A DNA stretch of 64,000 nucleotides, from the NCBI GenBank assembly GCA_031385325.1, contig JANNBJ010000170.1, forward strand, positions 1 through 64,000. Direction: 5' to 3'. Shown here in pieces: positions 25,398 through 34,202 of this stretch. Origin of the DNA: SYFY01 sp031385325 (GTDB lineage: Bacteria; Pseudomonadota; Gammaproteobacteria; Pseudomonadales; Azotimanducaceae). Below the pieces are notes generated by a model. It did no database searches. It was not told where the DNA came from and saw nothing but the letters and a program-made list of their open reading frames with translations. Position 1 is the first letter of the stretch; each line of letters starts with the position of its first letter. The translations under genes were made by a program, and so were the position numbers.

Positions 25398-26592
25398 GAG
25401 CCTGCGCAGGCCAACCCCCGCGTTTCTCGTGGCGCTGGCAACTGCTTTCTCACTGCTCGGTGACCAGGCCCTGTATTCGGTGCTGCCAGTCATCCACTCG
25501 GACCTCGGACTTTCTGCGCTACAGGTCGGACTACTGCTGTCGGTGAATCGATGGATCAGGCTGCTCACCAACGAGTTCGCCCATCGGCTGGCAACCAGAC
25601 ATGCTCCGGCATACCTGCTGCCTGCTGCACTACTGCTCGGCGCGTTCACTACCGCGCTCTATGCCATGAGCTCTGCATTCACCGTGCTCCTGCTCGCGCG
25701 CATGTTGTGGGGGCTGGCGTGGTCGTTCATCCGTCATGTGGGTGTGGGCGCTGTGATGCACAGCGTACCGGTTCATGAGGCAGGTCGGGCGATGGGATTC
25801 TACAACGGTGTTTCACGAGCCGGATCTGTGGCCGGGCTGTTTGGTGGCGCGCTGATTGTCGATGGTGTGGGTTACCACACCGCCATGTTGATTCTTGCCG
25901 GCATCAGCCTGCTCGGCGTACCACTCGCCCTCAAGGCATTTGCTACACCACTGCCAACCGCGATCGAACAATCGTCCGCGGTCGCACGATGGCCGTTGCT
26001 GTTGCTGGGCTGCTCCCTCGGCGCGGTTGGCCCAGGCTTTGTGATGAGCACCCTTGGTGCCAGCATCGCAAGCTATCGGGAAACTACGGACTGGATGCCA
26101 GCGGCCAGTCTGACCGGGGCGGTTCTCGCTACGCGCTATCTGCTCGACAGTATTGCTGCATCGTGGCTGGGCGGCTGGTTTGATCAGCTGGGTTTTCGTC
26201 GTGCCACTACAGTTTTTCTTGGCCTGGGTGCAATCGTGCTGGGGTTTGCGGCCTTGCAGCCAACGCTGATTCTTTTCATTGGCTTGATCGTGCTGTTCTT
26301 CGTCACCACCACTGCATTGCACGCCGGAGTGGCCGGGTCAGCCAGCAAGTTGGGCTCCGGCGCATTTGCACGATACGCAACCGCTAACGACCTTGGTGCA
26401 GCCCTCGGACCTTTGGCAGCCTGGATCATGATTGGCCAGCTGCATGATCCGTTCGCATCCCTGTTGGTGGGCGCAGTGGTCTGTGCTGCGACAATTGCAG
26501 TGGTGTTTACCGATCGAGAGTACCGGGCAGGCGCCTCACTGAACGATCGAATCGAATCGTCCGAGCGCACACCCAACCGCGAAGATCGGTAA
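25396..26592 (+). CDS. Major facilitator superfamily (MFS) transporter
   Basis: A 398-residue membrane protein with twelve predicted hydrophobic helices. Family features include DQALYSVLPVIHSDLGLSALQVGLLLS at the N-terminus, the loop 2-3 region NRWIRLLTNEFAHRLATRH, and the helix 4-5 region GRAMGFYNGVSRAGSVAGLFGG, as in drug or metabolite efflux MFS proteins. The ATG at 25396 overlaps the divergent start codon of the peptidase gene. The last 57 bases overlap the convergent LigB-like gene. Substrate unknown. Confidence 0.88.
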   Translation: MSLRRPTPAFLVALATAFSLLGDQALYSVLPVIHSDLGLSALQVGLLLSVNRWIRLLTNEFAHRLATRHAPAYLLPAALLLGAFTTALYAMSSAFTVLLLARMLWGLAWSFIRHVGVGAVMHSVPVHEAGRAMGFYNGVSRAGSVAGLFGGALIVDGVGYHTAMLILAGISLLGVPLALKAFATPLPTAIEQSSAVARWPLLLLGCSLGAVGPGFVMSTLGASIASYRETTDWMPAASLTGAVLATRYLLDSIAASWLGGWFDQLGFRRATTVFLGLGAIVLGFAALQPTLILFIGLIVLFFVTTTALHAGVAGSASKLGSGAFARYATANDLGAALGPLAAWIMIGQLHDPFASLLVGAVVCAATIAVVFTDREYRAGASLNDRIESSERTPNREDR

Positions 26593-27366
26593 TTTCGACG
26601 TATAGAACTGCAGGTTACCCGGAGCCTGCGCAACGGCCGCAGCAGCAATCAAAGTACGAATCTCGAAGCCGCCTTGACCTGCATCTCGATACGTTTCCGC
26701 ATCGGTGTACGACAGCAGTGCTGCCTGGTCTGCGTCGAACAGTCGCTGCAGAAACAAGCGATCCCACGCTTCGTTGATCTTGCCTGAGTCCGGTGTCGCC
26801 GGCCAATGACTGATGCCGCCAGTGCCCAGTACCGCAACCCGCGCACTTACCCCGTCGATGGCCCGGCGCAAGGCTTCGCCAAACGCCCATACACGGTGCA
26901 AAGGTGCCAGCGGTGGTCCCTGGCAATTGATGTTCACCGGAATCAGCGGATAACGATTGTCGGGATCGAGGAAGTGCAGAGGCACCATCAGACCATGATC
27001 ACATCGCCACTCCTCCGCATAGGCCACGTCAACACTGTGCATGACAGCCTGAGTCAGCCGCTGCGCAAGGTCAGGCGCCCCGGTTATTCGCCGCAGCGGA
27101 ATATTGAGCCAAGCCGGATCTTCAATCGGCCCGGTGTGGTGATCACCGACGCCGATGCAGAACGCAGGCATGTTGTTCATGAAAAAATTGGCAAAGTGCT
27201 CAGCTGCGATCAACAACAGTACATCAGGCTGCGCGGCTGCGATCTCATCCCTTTGCATCGCCAGGGCGGCATACAGTGCATCGCGTTCGGCGGTGTTCAG
27301 AACCAGATGCGCACGACCCGTGATACCAGGCGCGTGACTGACGATACCGGTGTAGACCAGCGTCAT
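26536..27366 (-). CDS. Class III extradiol ring-cleavage dioxygenase, catalytic subunit (LigB-like)
   Basis: A 276-residue LigB-superfamily protein. Iron-site and active-site positions are visible: His 11 (VSHAPG), His 57 (IAAEHFANFF), GVGDHHTGP near 72-80, and CDHGLMVPLHF near 120. The C-terminal half has LGTGGISHWP and a late acidic segment. LigB-type subunits cleave catechol or gallate-like rings in the meta position using Fe(II). It overlaps the LigA-like gene upstream by four bases (ATGA), so both subunits are made together. Its ring substrate is not known; the aldehyde dehydrogenase just upstream fits oxidation of the ring-cleavage semialdehyde. Confidence 0.9.
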   Translation of the reverse strand: MTLVYTGIVSHAPGITGRAHLVLNTAERDALYAALAMQRDEIAAAQPDVLLLIAAEHFANFFMNNMPAFCIGVGDHHTGPIEDPAWLNIPLRRITGAPDLAQRLTQAVMHSVDVAYAEEWRCDHGLMVPLHFLDPDNRYPLIPVNINCQGPPLAPLHRVWAFGEALRRAIDGVSARVAVLGTGGISHWPATPDSGKINEAWDRLFLQRLFDADQAALLSYTDAETYRDAGQGGFEIRTLIAAAAVAQAPGNLQFYTSKLPIFAVGCALGRFDSIVQ

Positions 27367-27698
27367 TGTTGCTGGTCCTGCGCCGAATGCGGCTCACCAT
27401 CACCGACCATTGCATACACCCCGGCACGAACTGGCCCGTGTTGCCGAACCCCTTCGCGCATCAACTCGAGATAGTCGAGCCAGGCGATTCCCAACAGTGC
27501 TGCAAAGTGCATGAGAATCTGACCATTGACACCCAACACATACAGCAACCCGATATCGCCCTCGAGAAAGGCCACACGCTCCTGCATCGACAGGTCATAT
27601 CGATCTGCGAGTTGCGCGGGCTGCTGGCGAAAGCGCGCCTTCGTCTCCTCGTCTCGATTGAGTTGGTACAGCAGCTTCTGTAACTGGTAGAGACTCAT
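27363..27698 (-). CDS. LigA-like small subunit of extradiol dioxygenase
   Basis: A 111-residue alpha-helical protein that matches the alpha subunit of protocatechuate 4,5-dioxygenase: LYQLQKLLYQLNRDEETKARF, the DRYDLSMQERVAFLEGDIGLLYVLGVNG region that normally lies over the active site, and a helical C-terminus. The ATG at 27698 overlaps the aldehyde dehydrogenase stop (ATGA). The upstream codons of the longer open frame lie inside the dehydrogenase gene and are not real. It pairs with the LigB-like chain encoded immediately downstream. Confidence 0.88.
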   Translation of the reverse strand: MSLYQLQKLLYQLNRDEETKARFRQQPAQLADRYDLSMQERVAFLEGDIGLLYVLGVNGQILMHFAALLGIAWLDYLELMREGVRQHGPVRAGVYAMVGDGEPHSAQDQQQ

Positions 27699-29272
27699 GT
27701 TTTGCCAAGCATCGGAATCACATGGGTATCCATGGCAATACACACATTCTTGGTTTCCATGTAGAAGTCGAAACTGTAGTCGCCACCATCCCGGCCGATG
27801 CCACTCGCCTTCATGCCACCAAATGGTGATGGCAGATGGCGGTTGTTTTCCGAATTCACCCACACCATTCCCGCATCGAGATCACGCGCCATCCGCACGG
27901 CTCGCCCGACATCGCTGGTCCACAGATAGGCGGCCAGACCAAAGGCAACACCGTTCGCCTTGTCCAGCGCATCGGCTTCATCCGTAAACTTGAGGGTGGT
28001 CAGCACCGGACCGAAAATTTCTTCCTGGGCGATCGCCATCTCCGCGGTTGCATGGGTAAACAACGTCGGCATGACAAAATTTCCGCCCGTCAACTGCGCG
28101 TGGCGCACACCACCTGCTGCAATGCGCGCGCCGCCGTCGACCGCCTTGTCAAAGTAACTACAGACCTTGTCCAGATGTGCGGGATGAATCAGCGGTCCGA
28201 CCTCGGTTGCAGGATCAAGTGGGTGACCTACCTTCAGCTGGGCGATGCGCAGGCGAAGTTTCTCGACGAACTGATCGTGGATCGATTCCTGCACGAGCAA
28301 ACGACTCGACGATGTGCATCGTTCGCCGTTCAGGCTGTAGATCATGAAGATCACGGCCTCCAGCGCGCGATCCAGATCTGCATCGGCAAACACGATGACC
28401 GGGTTCTTGCCACCCAGTTCAAAGTGAACCCGCTTCAGCGTCGATGCGCCCTGCGCCATGATTGCGCGTCCCGTCGCCGTATCACCGACGAAGGCAATCG
28501 CCTTGATCAGCGGATGCTGAGTCAGTGCTTTGCCCGCCACTTCGCCCGTACCGTGCACCGTATTCAGTACGCCCGCTGGCAAACCCGCCTCATGCAGGAT
28601 TTCCACCAGAAGTTGGGCAGACATCGGTGACCACTCCGCCGGCTTGTGCACCACCGTACACCCCGCGGCCAGCGCCGGTGCAATCTTCCATGTGGACAGC
28701 ATGAATGGTGTGTTCCAGGGCGTGATCACGCCCACCGGACCAATGGGCTGACGTAGGGTGTAGTTCAGATGATCTGTCGCCGGCAGCGACCGCCCGTCTC
28801 GAGCACCCGGTGCCCGATCGGCAAAAAAGCGGAAATTTTCAGCGCCTCGCAGCGCCGCCTTGCTCATGAACCGCAAGGCTTGACCCGTGTCATGGCTTTC
28901 AACCAGGGCGATGTCACGGGCTCTCGCCTCGATTGCGTCCGCCAGCTTGTGCAACAGTGCACGCCGTTCATCGCCTGGTTTATCGCGCCAAGCGGGGAAC
29001 GCGCGGGATGCCGCAGTACAAGCGAGGTCGATCTCAGCCGCCGTACCTGCGGCAACGGAGCAGATCGGTGAGTTATCAACCGGACAGCTATTGGTGAACA
29101 CTGCCCCGCCACCAGCAGTTGCTCGACCATCAATGAAATGAGGAATCGGTGACTGGCGAAACTTTTCGATCAGCGGAGCCAGCAATCGCTGGTTGTCGAG
29201 GAGTGCTGGGGTCGAGAGTGCTGTGGTCGAGAGTGCTGTGGTCGACACCGCAGGGGAATCCGGATTGGCCAC
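27695..29272 (-). CDS. NAD(P)-dependent aldehyde dehydrogenase (HpaE-like)
   Basis: An aldehyde dehydrogenase of about 525 residues. Catalytic features, numbered from GTG 29272, are Asn 187 (VITPWNTPF), Glu 285 (FELGGK) and Cys 319 (NGERCTSSSR). The ERCTSSSRLLV pattern resembles 5-carboxymethyl-2-hydroxymuconate semialdehyde dehydrogenase, which fits the following LigA/LigB genes: ring cleavage, then semialdehyde oxidation. The start is uncertain; the frame stays open to 29461, but that upstream part is unlike the family. The N-terminal 25 residues contain the repeat STTALSTTAL, encoded by a 15-base tandem repeat. Probable three-gene operon. Confidence 0.88.
   Translation of the reverse strand: MANPDSPAVSTTALSTTALSTPALLDNQRLLAPLIEKFRQSPIPHFIDGRATAGGGAVFTNSCPVDNSPICSVAAGTAAEIDLACTAASRAFPAWRDKPGDERRALLHKLADAIEARARDIALVESHDTGQALRFMSKAALRGAENFRFFADRAPGARDGRSLPATDHLNYTLRQPIGPVGVITPWNTPFMLSTWKIAPALAAGCTVVHKPAEWSPMSAQLLVEILHEAGLPAGVLNTVHGTGEVAGKALTQHPLIKAIAFVGDTATGRAIMAQGASTLKRVHFELGGKNPVIVFADADLDRALEAVIFMIYSLNGERCTSSSRLLVQESIHDQFVEKLRLRIAQLKVGHPLDPATEVGPLIHPAHLDKVCSYFDKAVDGGARIAAGGVRHAQLTGGNFVMPTLFTHATAEMAIAQEEIFGPVLTTLKFTDEADALDKANGVAFGLAAYLWTSDVGRAVRMARDLDAGMVWVNSENNRHLPSPFGGMKASGIGRDGGDYSFDFYMETKNVCIAMDTHVIPMLGKT
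29211..29240. repeat. 15-bp tandem repeat within aldehyde dehydrogenase 5' end
   Basis: GTCGAGAGTGCTGTG occurs at 29211-29225 and 29226-29240, with a partial diverged copy just before (from 29195). On the coding strand it specifies the repeated pentapeptide STTAL. It sits in the poorly conserved N-terminus ahead of the dehydrogenase fold, so copy-number change would be tolerated. Confidence 0.6.
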
Positions 29273-29376
29273 AGGCGTTTCTCGTTTGTGTTCAAGACCC
29301 TCGTTAAATACACTCCGGTCCGCATCAGGGTCAAGCTGCGAGCACTGCTGATCGACCCCACAGCGAAGGATTACCA

Positions 29377-30579
29377 ATGCCTGCGACCACAACGCGCTAC
29401 CACGAAGTCGCCAGAATTCTGCATTGGCTGATCGCCGGGCTGATACTGCTGCAGTATGCACTGGCCAGCATGGCCGAAGATGCGACTTCCGACCTGCAGG
29501 AACTTGCGCTGCTGGCGAATCACAAATCGGTTGGCATGACGGTATTCATGCTGGCCTTTGTCCGTGTTTTCTGGCGTTTTACCCACTCAGTTCCAGCCTT
29601 GCCCCTATCGATGCCCCGCTGGCAGGTTCGTGCGTCAGGCTTCAGTCACGCTCTGCTTTACGTCATCATCTTTGCCCTGCCACTGAGCGGCTGGCTCTTC
29701 TCGTCGGCCAATGCCTATTCGGTGAGCTGGTTCAATGTGTTCGTTTTTCCTGATCTGATCGGTGGCAACGAAAGCCGTGCTGAACTGCTGGAAGAGGTTC
29801 ACGAAACTCTCGCCAATGCGCTCTTAGTGCTTGTGGTGCTGCACATCCTCGCCGCCTTGAAACACGGGCTGTTTGATCGTGACGGGGTGCTCGGCCGCAT
29901 GTCGTCCTGGCTGTCGATCAGCTCGTTTGCAATCGCATTCATCGTTGGTGTCGGTCTGCTCTCCGTGCCAGCACCTTCCGGAAGTGAAGCAGTGTCTGCT
30001 TCATCCAACGGCGCGGCGCCTCACACCGCTAACCACGTCGCTGACCAGATAGCTCCTGTAGCTCCAGTCACGATCGACACCACTCTGCCACTGTGGGCAC
30101 TCGATCAGAGTCAGAGTTACCTCAGGTTCACGGCCGATCAGGCCGGGGCACCTTTCACCGGAACCTGGCAACGGTGGAACGCAGACATTCGATTTGATCC
30201 GTCCAATCTCGCCGCCAGCAGTGCGCGCGTTCGAGTCGACGCAACCTCCCCCGTCACCGGTGACAACGAACGTGACAGCACGCTGCTCAAAGCGGAATGG
30301 TTCGACAGCAGCGTGCATCCGGAAGTCATCTTTCGCAGCATCGGTATCTTCGCGGTGGAGACTGGCGGTTACATGGCAACCGGCACCCTGCGCATCCGCA
30401 ACAACGAACATCCGATTCGCCTGACGTTTACCCACCAGCGTGTGGATGGCAAGGACACCATCACCGGATCGGTTGATCTTGATCGAATCGAACTTGGCAT
30501 TGGCACGGGCGAGTGGACAGATACCAGCTGGGTCGGCCCGCATGTCAAGCTTGAATTCCACGTCGCAGGCGCACAATGA
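29377..30579 (+). CDS. Cytochrome b561 fused to a YceI-like domain
   Basis: A 400-residue two-domain protein. Residues 1-190 are a di-heme cytochrome b561 with four membrane helices and the expected His residues (ILHW at His 16, NHKS at His 49, EEVHETL at His 142, VVLHILAALKHG at 156-163). A Ser/Ala-rich linker leads to a YceI domain at about 225-400 (YLRFTADQAGAPFTGTW, VDATSPVTGDN, GTLRIRNNEHPIRL), a lipocalin-like barrel that binds isoprenoid lipids such as quinones, facing the periplasm. AAGGA precedes the ATG. It overlaps the mauE-like gene by ATGA. An electron-transfer role with MauE/MauD is inferred. Confidence 0.88.
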   Translation: MPATTTRYHEVARILHWLIAGLILLQYALASMAEDATSDLQELALLANHKSVGMTVFMLAFVRVFWRFTHSVPALPLSMPRWQVRASGFSHALLYVIIFALPLSGWLFSSANAYSVSWFNVFVFPDLIGGNESRAELLEEVHETLANALLVLVVLHILAALKHGLFDRDGVLGRMSSWLSISSFAIAFIVGVGLLSVPAPSGSEAVSASSNGAAPHTANHVADQIAPVAPVTIDTTLPLWALDQSQSYLRFTADQAGAPFTGTWQRWNADIRFDPSNLAASSARVRVDATSPVTGDNERDSTLLKAEWFDSSVHPEVIFRSIGIFAVETGGYMATGTLRIRNNEHPIRLTFTHQRVDGKDTITGSVDLDRIELGIGTGEWTDTSWVGPHVKLEFHVAGAQ

Positions 30580-31121
30580 GCGTGGATACGCTGGTCACAC
30601 TCTCCATTCACTGGTTTCTGGCCGCTGTTTTTGCGCAGGCGCTTGACCACAAGATCACCGACTTCCCCCGCTTTGCAGCCGTATTGCGTGCGTGGCGAGT
30701 CGTTCCCCAACCAGCCACATCAGGTGTTGCTTATGCCGTCTTGATCGCCGAGTTCATCACTGTCATCACCAATCTGCTGGCGCTGCGTGTCGGCCTTTTG
30801 TTCGCGGCCATGGTCCTTCTGGCCTACGCAGCGGGCATGCAGATCAACCGGCGGCGTGGTCGATCATTCATCGATTGCGGTTGCGGTGATGAGCCCGTGC
30901 CGCTGACTGCCGGGCTGCTGGTTCGCAATGGTGTGCTCGTGCTGCTGGCTTGTCTCGGCATGCAGCTCGTCATACCCGAACATGCTTATGTCCTGCTGTC
31001 CTTTGCAGAAGTGCTGCAAAGTCTTGCTGCAGCTGCAGGTGCATTCGGCATCTACCGATGTGCCGAACTTCTCATGGCGAACGCAGCCCGATTCCGGCAA
31101 TCCGGTTACAGTGCTGCCTGA
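30576..31121 (+). CDS. mauE: MauE/DoxX-like membrane protein
   Basis: A 181-residue protein with four or five membrane helices and FIDCGCGDEP at about 98-106 (Cys 101, Cys 103), followed by LTAGLLVRN. This is the pattern of MauE, a membrane protein needed with MauD for disulfide formation in the small subunit of methylamine or aromatic amine dehydrogenase. The start overlaps the stop of the b561-YceI gene and the mauD-like gene follows after 13 bases. No amine dehydrogenase subunit is encoded in the window, so its client is unknown. Confidence 0.8.
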   Translation: MSVDTLVTLSIHWFLAAVFAQALDHKITDFPRFAAVLRAWRVVPQPATSGVAYAVLIAEFITVITNLLALRVGLLFAAMVLLAYAAGMQINRRRGRSFIDCGCGDEPVPLTAGLLVRNGVLVLLACLGMQLVIPEHAYVLLSFAEVLQSLAAAAGAFGIYRCAELLMANAARFRQSGYSAA

Positions 31122-31134
31122 AATGGAGTTGTTG

Positions 31135-31749
31135 ATGTTGATTTCTCAGGTTCTGGTGTGGGTGGTGCTCCTTGGTCTTATCGCCGTGGTATTTGCCCTC
31201 GCCCGCCAGATCGGCATCCTGCATGAGCGCATCGCGCCGGCCGGTGCACTGATGGTCAACCAGCGTTTGAAGGCTGGTGATGCCGCACCACAAGTCGCGG
31301 TTACCACACTCGCAGGCGAGAGCCTTATGGTCGGCGGCTCCGGACGTCGACAATTGTTGTTCTACCTGGCGCCAGATTGTCCGATCTGCAAAAGTCTGCT
31401 GCCGATACTGCGATCACTGGCTACTTCTACCCGAGACACCGCAATCGTGCTGCTCAGCGATGGCGAAGCCATCAAGCCACATCAGGACTATGTCACTGCC
31501 AACAAGCTCGAACAGTTCCCTTATGCGCTGTCCGAAGCAGCTGGTCGAACCTACGGTGTTGGCAAGCTGCCGTATGCCGTATTGATCGATGCCAATGGAC
31601 GCATCGCTTCGCTTGGCATCGTCAACTCCCGAGAACACCTGGAAAGCCTGTTCGAATCTGAACGGCTGGGTGTCGCTTCCATCCAGGACTATCTGGCGGC
31701 ACGTCAGGGCAATCCCGTCAAGGAGTTCACACCAACCAAGCCCAAGTAG
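31135..31749 (+). CDS. mauD: MauD-like thioredoxin-fold protein
   Basis: A 204-residue protein with an N-terminal membrane anchor (residues 2-24) and a periplasmic thioredoxin-like domain bearing CPIC at Cys 82-Cys 85 (APDCPICKS), GKLPYAVLID for the cis-Pro loop, and a C-terminal EFTPTKPK tail. This matches MauD, the thiol-disulfide partner of MauE. The ATG at 31135 has GGAG six bases upstream and is preferred over ATG 31123. A thiol-disulfide task for an unknown periplasmic client is inferred. Confidence 0.82.
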   Translation: MLISQVLVWVVLLGLIAVVFALARQIGILHERIAPAGALMVNQRLKAGDAAPQVAVTTLAGESLMVGGSGRRQLLFYLAPDCPICKSLLPILRSLATSTRDTAIVLLSDGEAIKPHQDYVTANKLEQFPYALSEAAGRTYGVGKLPYAVLIDANGRIASLGIVNSREHLESLFESERLGVASIQDYLAARQGNPVKEFTPTKPK

Positions 31750-31844
31750 AAAAGACCTTCCGCCTGGCGATCATCTTGCGCTGGACAGCGTTGAAGTTCT
31801 TTCATGTCAGCGCCCTCTTCTACACATATACTCCCCACCGTGGC

Positions 31845-32100
31845 GCAACAGGGCGTCACAGGTGCCAAGCGTTCGGGAATCCGGTTTGAATCCGGAACTG
31901 ACCTCGCAACGGTAAATGAGTGATTGAAGCCCCGACTGGCGCTGAAGCAGTCGGATATCTGCGGAGTTCGTTAACCCACGACTTCCAGGTATGGCCACTG
32001 TCCCGGTAAGGATTGTTCACAGACGATTCTGATCCAGGATGGGAAGGCGGCAACCATCAGGGATCACGTCCCGCCTCATGAGTCCGGAGACCGGCTTGGC
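31845..32100 (+). ncRNA. Cobalamin riboswitch
   Basis: The 5' leader of btuB contains the conserved blocks of the adenosylcobalamin riboswitch in order: GGTGCC (31861-31866), GGGAATC (31875-31881), the core CTGACCTCGCAACGGTAA (31898-31915), GCCACTGT (31993-32000), GGGAAGGCGG (32041-32050) and the closing AGTCCGGAGACC (32081-32092). The element should fold on binding cobalamin and lower expression of the receptor gene that starts at 32149. Exact ends are estimates. It lies in a 399-base gap that has no protein-coding signal. Confidence 0.93.
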
Positions 32101-32148
32101 ATTGTCAGGAACTCCCGTCCGAGGCAGACGGTTCACCGGAAATACATC

Positions 32149-34110
32149 ATGATCATTCGTTCCCGCATGGCCGCATGGCCCTTGGCTGGCTTGTTGCTGG
32201 CTGTTTCTTCCGTCCACGCTTACGAGTCCCCCATCGCTTCGCGCTTTGATAACAGTTTGCGCGAAGAGATCGTGGTGACAGCAAGTCGTGAACCACGAGC
32301 TGCACGAGAGGTTGGCAGCACGCTGTCCTGGCTCGATGGTCGTCAGATTGCAACGCGCGAAACACCATTTGCACCCGAACTGCTCCGCGAAATACCGGGG
32401 CTTGCCGTCAATCGAGGCGGCCCTGTCGGCGGACTCACCCAGATTCGCATGCGTGGCAGTGAAGGCAATCACACACTGGTGCTGATCGACGGCATCGAAG
32501 CAAATGACCCGGCCTTTGGATCCGAATTCAACTTTGCTTCCTTGCAGACTCTGGGTATGGATCACATCGAAGTGCTGCGCGGACCACAAAGCGCGTTGTA
32601 CGGAAGCGACGCCATTGGTGGTGTGATCAGCTTTCGCAGTGCCTTGCCGGACGCCGGCGAGACTCACCTTCTCGCCGATATCAGCGGTGGTTCACATGAC
32701 ACCGCACGGGCGGGTATCAGCGGCGCGATTGGCGGTGAGGTGCTACGTGCATCACTAAGCGCGTCTCAATACGAATCCGCCGGCATCAACGCATCACGAT
32801 CCGGCAATGAAAAGGACGGTTATCGCACCAGAACGCTGAACGGTCTCGTGGCAGCCGATCTGAGCGATAGCCTCAAATCCCGATTGATACTCCGGCAGAC
32901 CGACAGCGAAGTCGAAGAAGACACCCAGGATTTCAATTTTCCATCCACACCAACTCAGGGACTGTTGATCGACAGCGCGAACGAAACTGACTTTCATCAG
33001 CGCTATGGTCTTGCAGAAATCACTCACGGGGCACGTGGTGATCTCTTCACCCAGCGACTGGCGATCTCATACGCCGGCACGAACAATCACTTTCGTGACC
33101 GCGGACAAACCACCGCCTCATCCCGCGGTGCGCGTCGCAAGGCGGCGTACGATGCTTCCCTGCACTTCGGTTCTGACAGGTTGTCACACACACTGACGGC
33201 AGGGCTGCAGCACGAGGAACTCCTGTTCAGGTATCGCGTTGCTGACTTTGCCGCCGCCAACCAGAATCGCACCGATGATCAAACCAGCGGCGTGCTGGAA
33301 TATGCGCTTGGATTCGATGATCGGTTCTGGCTCTCGCTGTCCGGACGACAAGACCGCAATGATCGGTTTGATGACGCAACAACGTGGCGTGGTACGGCGT
33401 CCTGGTTGCTGCCCGTCTCCAGAACCCGACTCCACGCAAGTATCGGCGAGGGCATAACCAACCCTGGATTTTTCGAACTGTTTGGCTTCATTCCTTCAAG
33501 TTTCATCGGCAACAGCAAGTTGCAGCCTGAAACCGCCCTGGGATACGACTTCGGTATTGAACAATCCTTTTTCGAAGGGGCAGTACTGCTCGACCTGACC
33601 GCGTTCTCGGCAGACCTTCGCGATGAAATCACCACCGAGTTTGACTTTGCCACCTTCAGTTCAACCCCGGTCAACCTCGATGGGAAAAGCGAGCGCAAAG
33701 GGTTCGAGATGTCCTTGCAGGCTGCGCTGAACGAAGCCTGGTCGATAACAGGCGGTTACACCTATGTCGACACTGAAGATCGTGATGGTCTGCGTGAAGT
33801 GCGCAGGCCTCGCCACAGTGGCAACCTCAACATCAACTTCCGGTTTGGTGAAGGTCGCGGAAACGTCAATCTGGGAGTTATCCGCAGCGGCGAGCAACTG
33901 GACAACGAGTTCATCTTTGCAACACCCGAGGATCGCGTGGCGCTGGATGGTTACACCTTGGTGAATCTGGCGGCTTCGTGGGCCGCATCCAATCAACTGA
34001 CCGTCTATGCGCGCGTGGAGAATCTGCTCGATGAACAATACGCAGAGTTGTTCAGCTTCCGATCACCTGGTCGAACCGGTTATCTCGGGGTGCGTCTCAA
34101 TCTGAACTGA
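32149..34110 (+). CDS. btuB: TonB-dependent cobalamin receptor
   Basis: A 653-residue outer-membrane receptor. A signal peptide covers residues 1-24 (ending SVHA), the TonB box is EEIVVTA at about 39-45, the plug domain has LREIPGLAVNRGG, IRMRGSEGNHTLVLIDG and VLRGPQSALYGSDAIGGVI, and the barrel ends with FRSPGRTGYLGVRLNLN including the terminal aromatic/hydrophobic strand. Length and plug match BtuB, and the cobalamin riboswitch directly upstream supports vitamin B12 uptake as its job. No btuCDF genes are in the window. Confidence 0.93.
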   Translation: MIIRSRMAAWPLAGLLLAVSSVHAYESPIASRFDNSLREEIVVTASREPRAAREVGSTLSWLDGRQIATRETPFAPELLREIPGLAVNRGGPVGGLTQIRMRGSEGNHTLVLIDGIEANDPAFGSEFNFASLQTLGMDHIEVLRGPQSALYGSDAIGGVISFRSALPDAGETHLLADISGGSHDTARAGISGAIGGEVLRASLSASQYESAGINASRSGNEKDGYRTRTLNGLVAADLSDSLKSRLILRQTDSEVEEDTQDFNFPSTPTQGLLIDSANETDFHQRYGLAEITHGARGDLFTQRLAISYAGTNNHFRDRGQTTASSRGARRKAAYDASLHFGSDRLSHTLTAGLQHEELLFRYRVADFAAANQNRTDDQTSGVLEYALGFDDRFWLSLSGRQDRNDRFDDATTWRGTASWLLPVSRTRLHASIGEGITNPGFFELFGFIPSSFIGNSKLQPETALGYDFGIEQSFFEGAVLLDLTAFSADLRDEITTEFDFATFSSTPVNLDGKSERKGFEMSLQAALNEAWSITGGYTYVDTEDRDGLREVRRPRHSGNLNINFRFGEGRGNVNLGVIRSGEQLDNEFIFATPEDRVALDGYTLVNLAASWAASNQLTVYARVENLLDEQYAELFSFRSPGRTGYLGVRLNLN

Positions 34111-34202
34111 GCCTGGACCTTGTGGGTCGGCATGCCGGTTGCGCCGGGGTCGATGTTCCGTGGTAGGTTTATCACATCAAGAACGATTGAGGTAATCCTG
34201 CC

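Noticed and set aside
32017..32667. 216-codon minus-strand frame across the riboswitch and btuB start
   Set aside because: Antisense to a well-supported cobalamin riboswitch and signal peptide; no ribosome site or family match.
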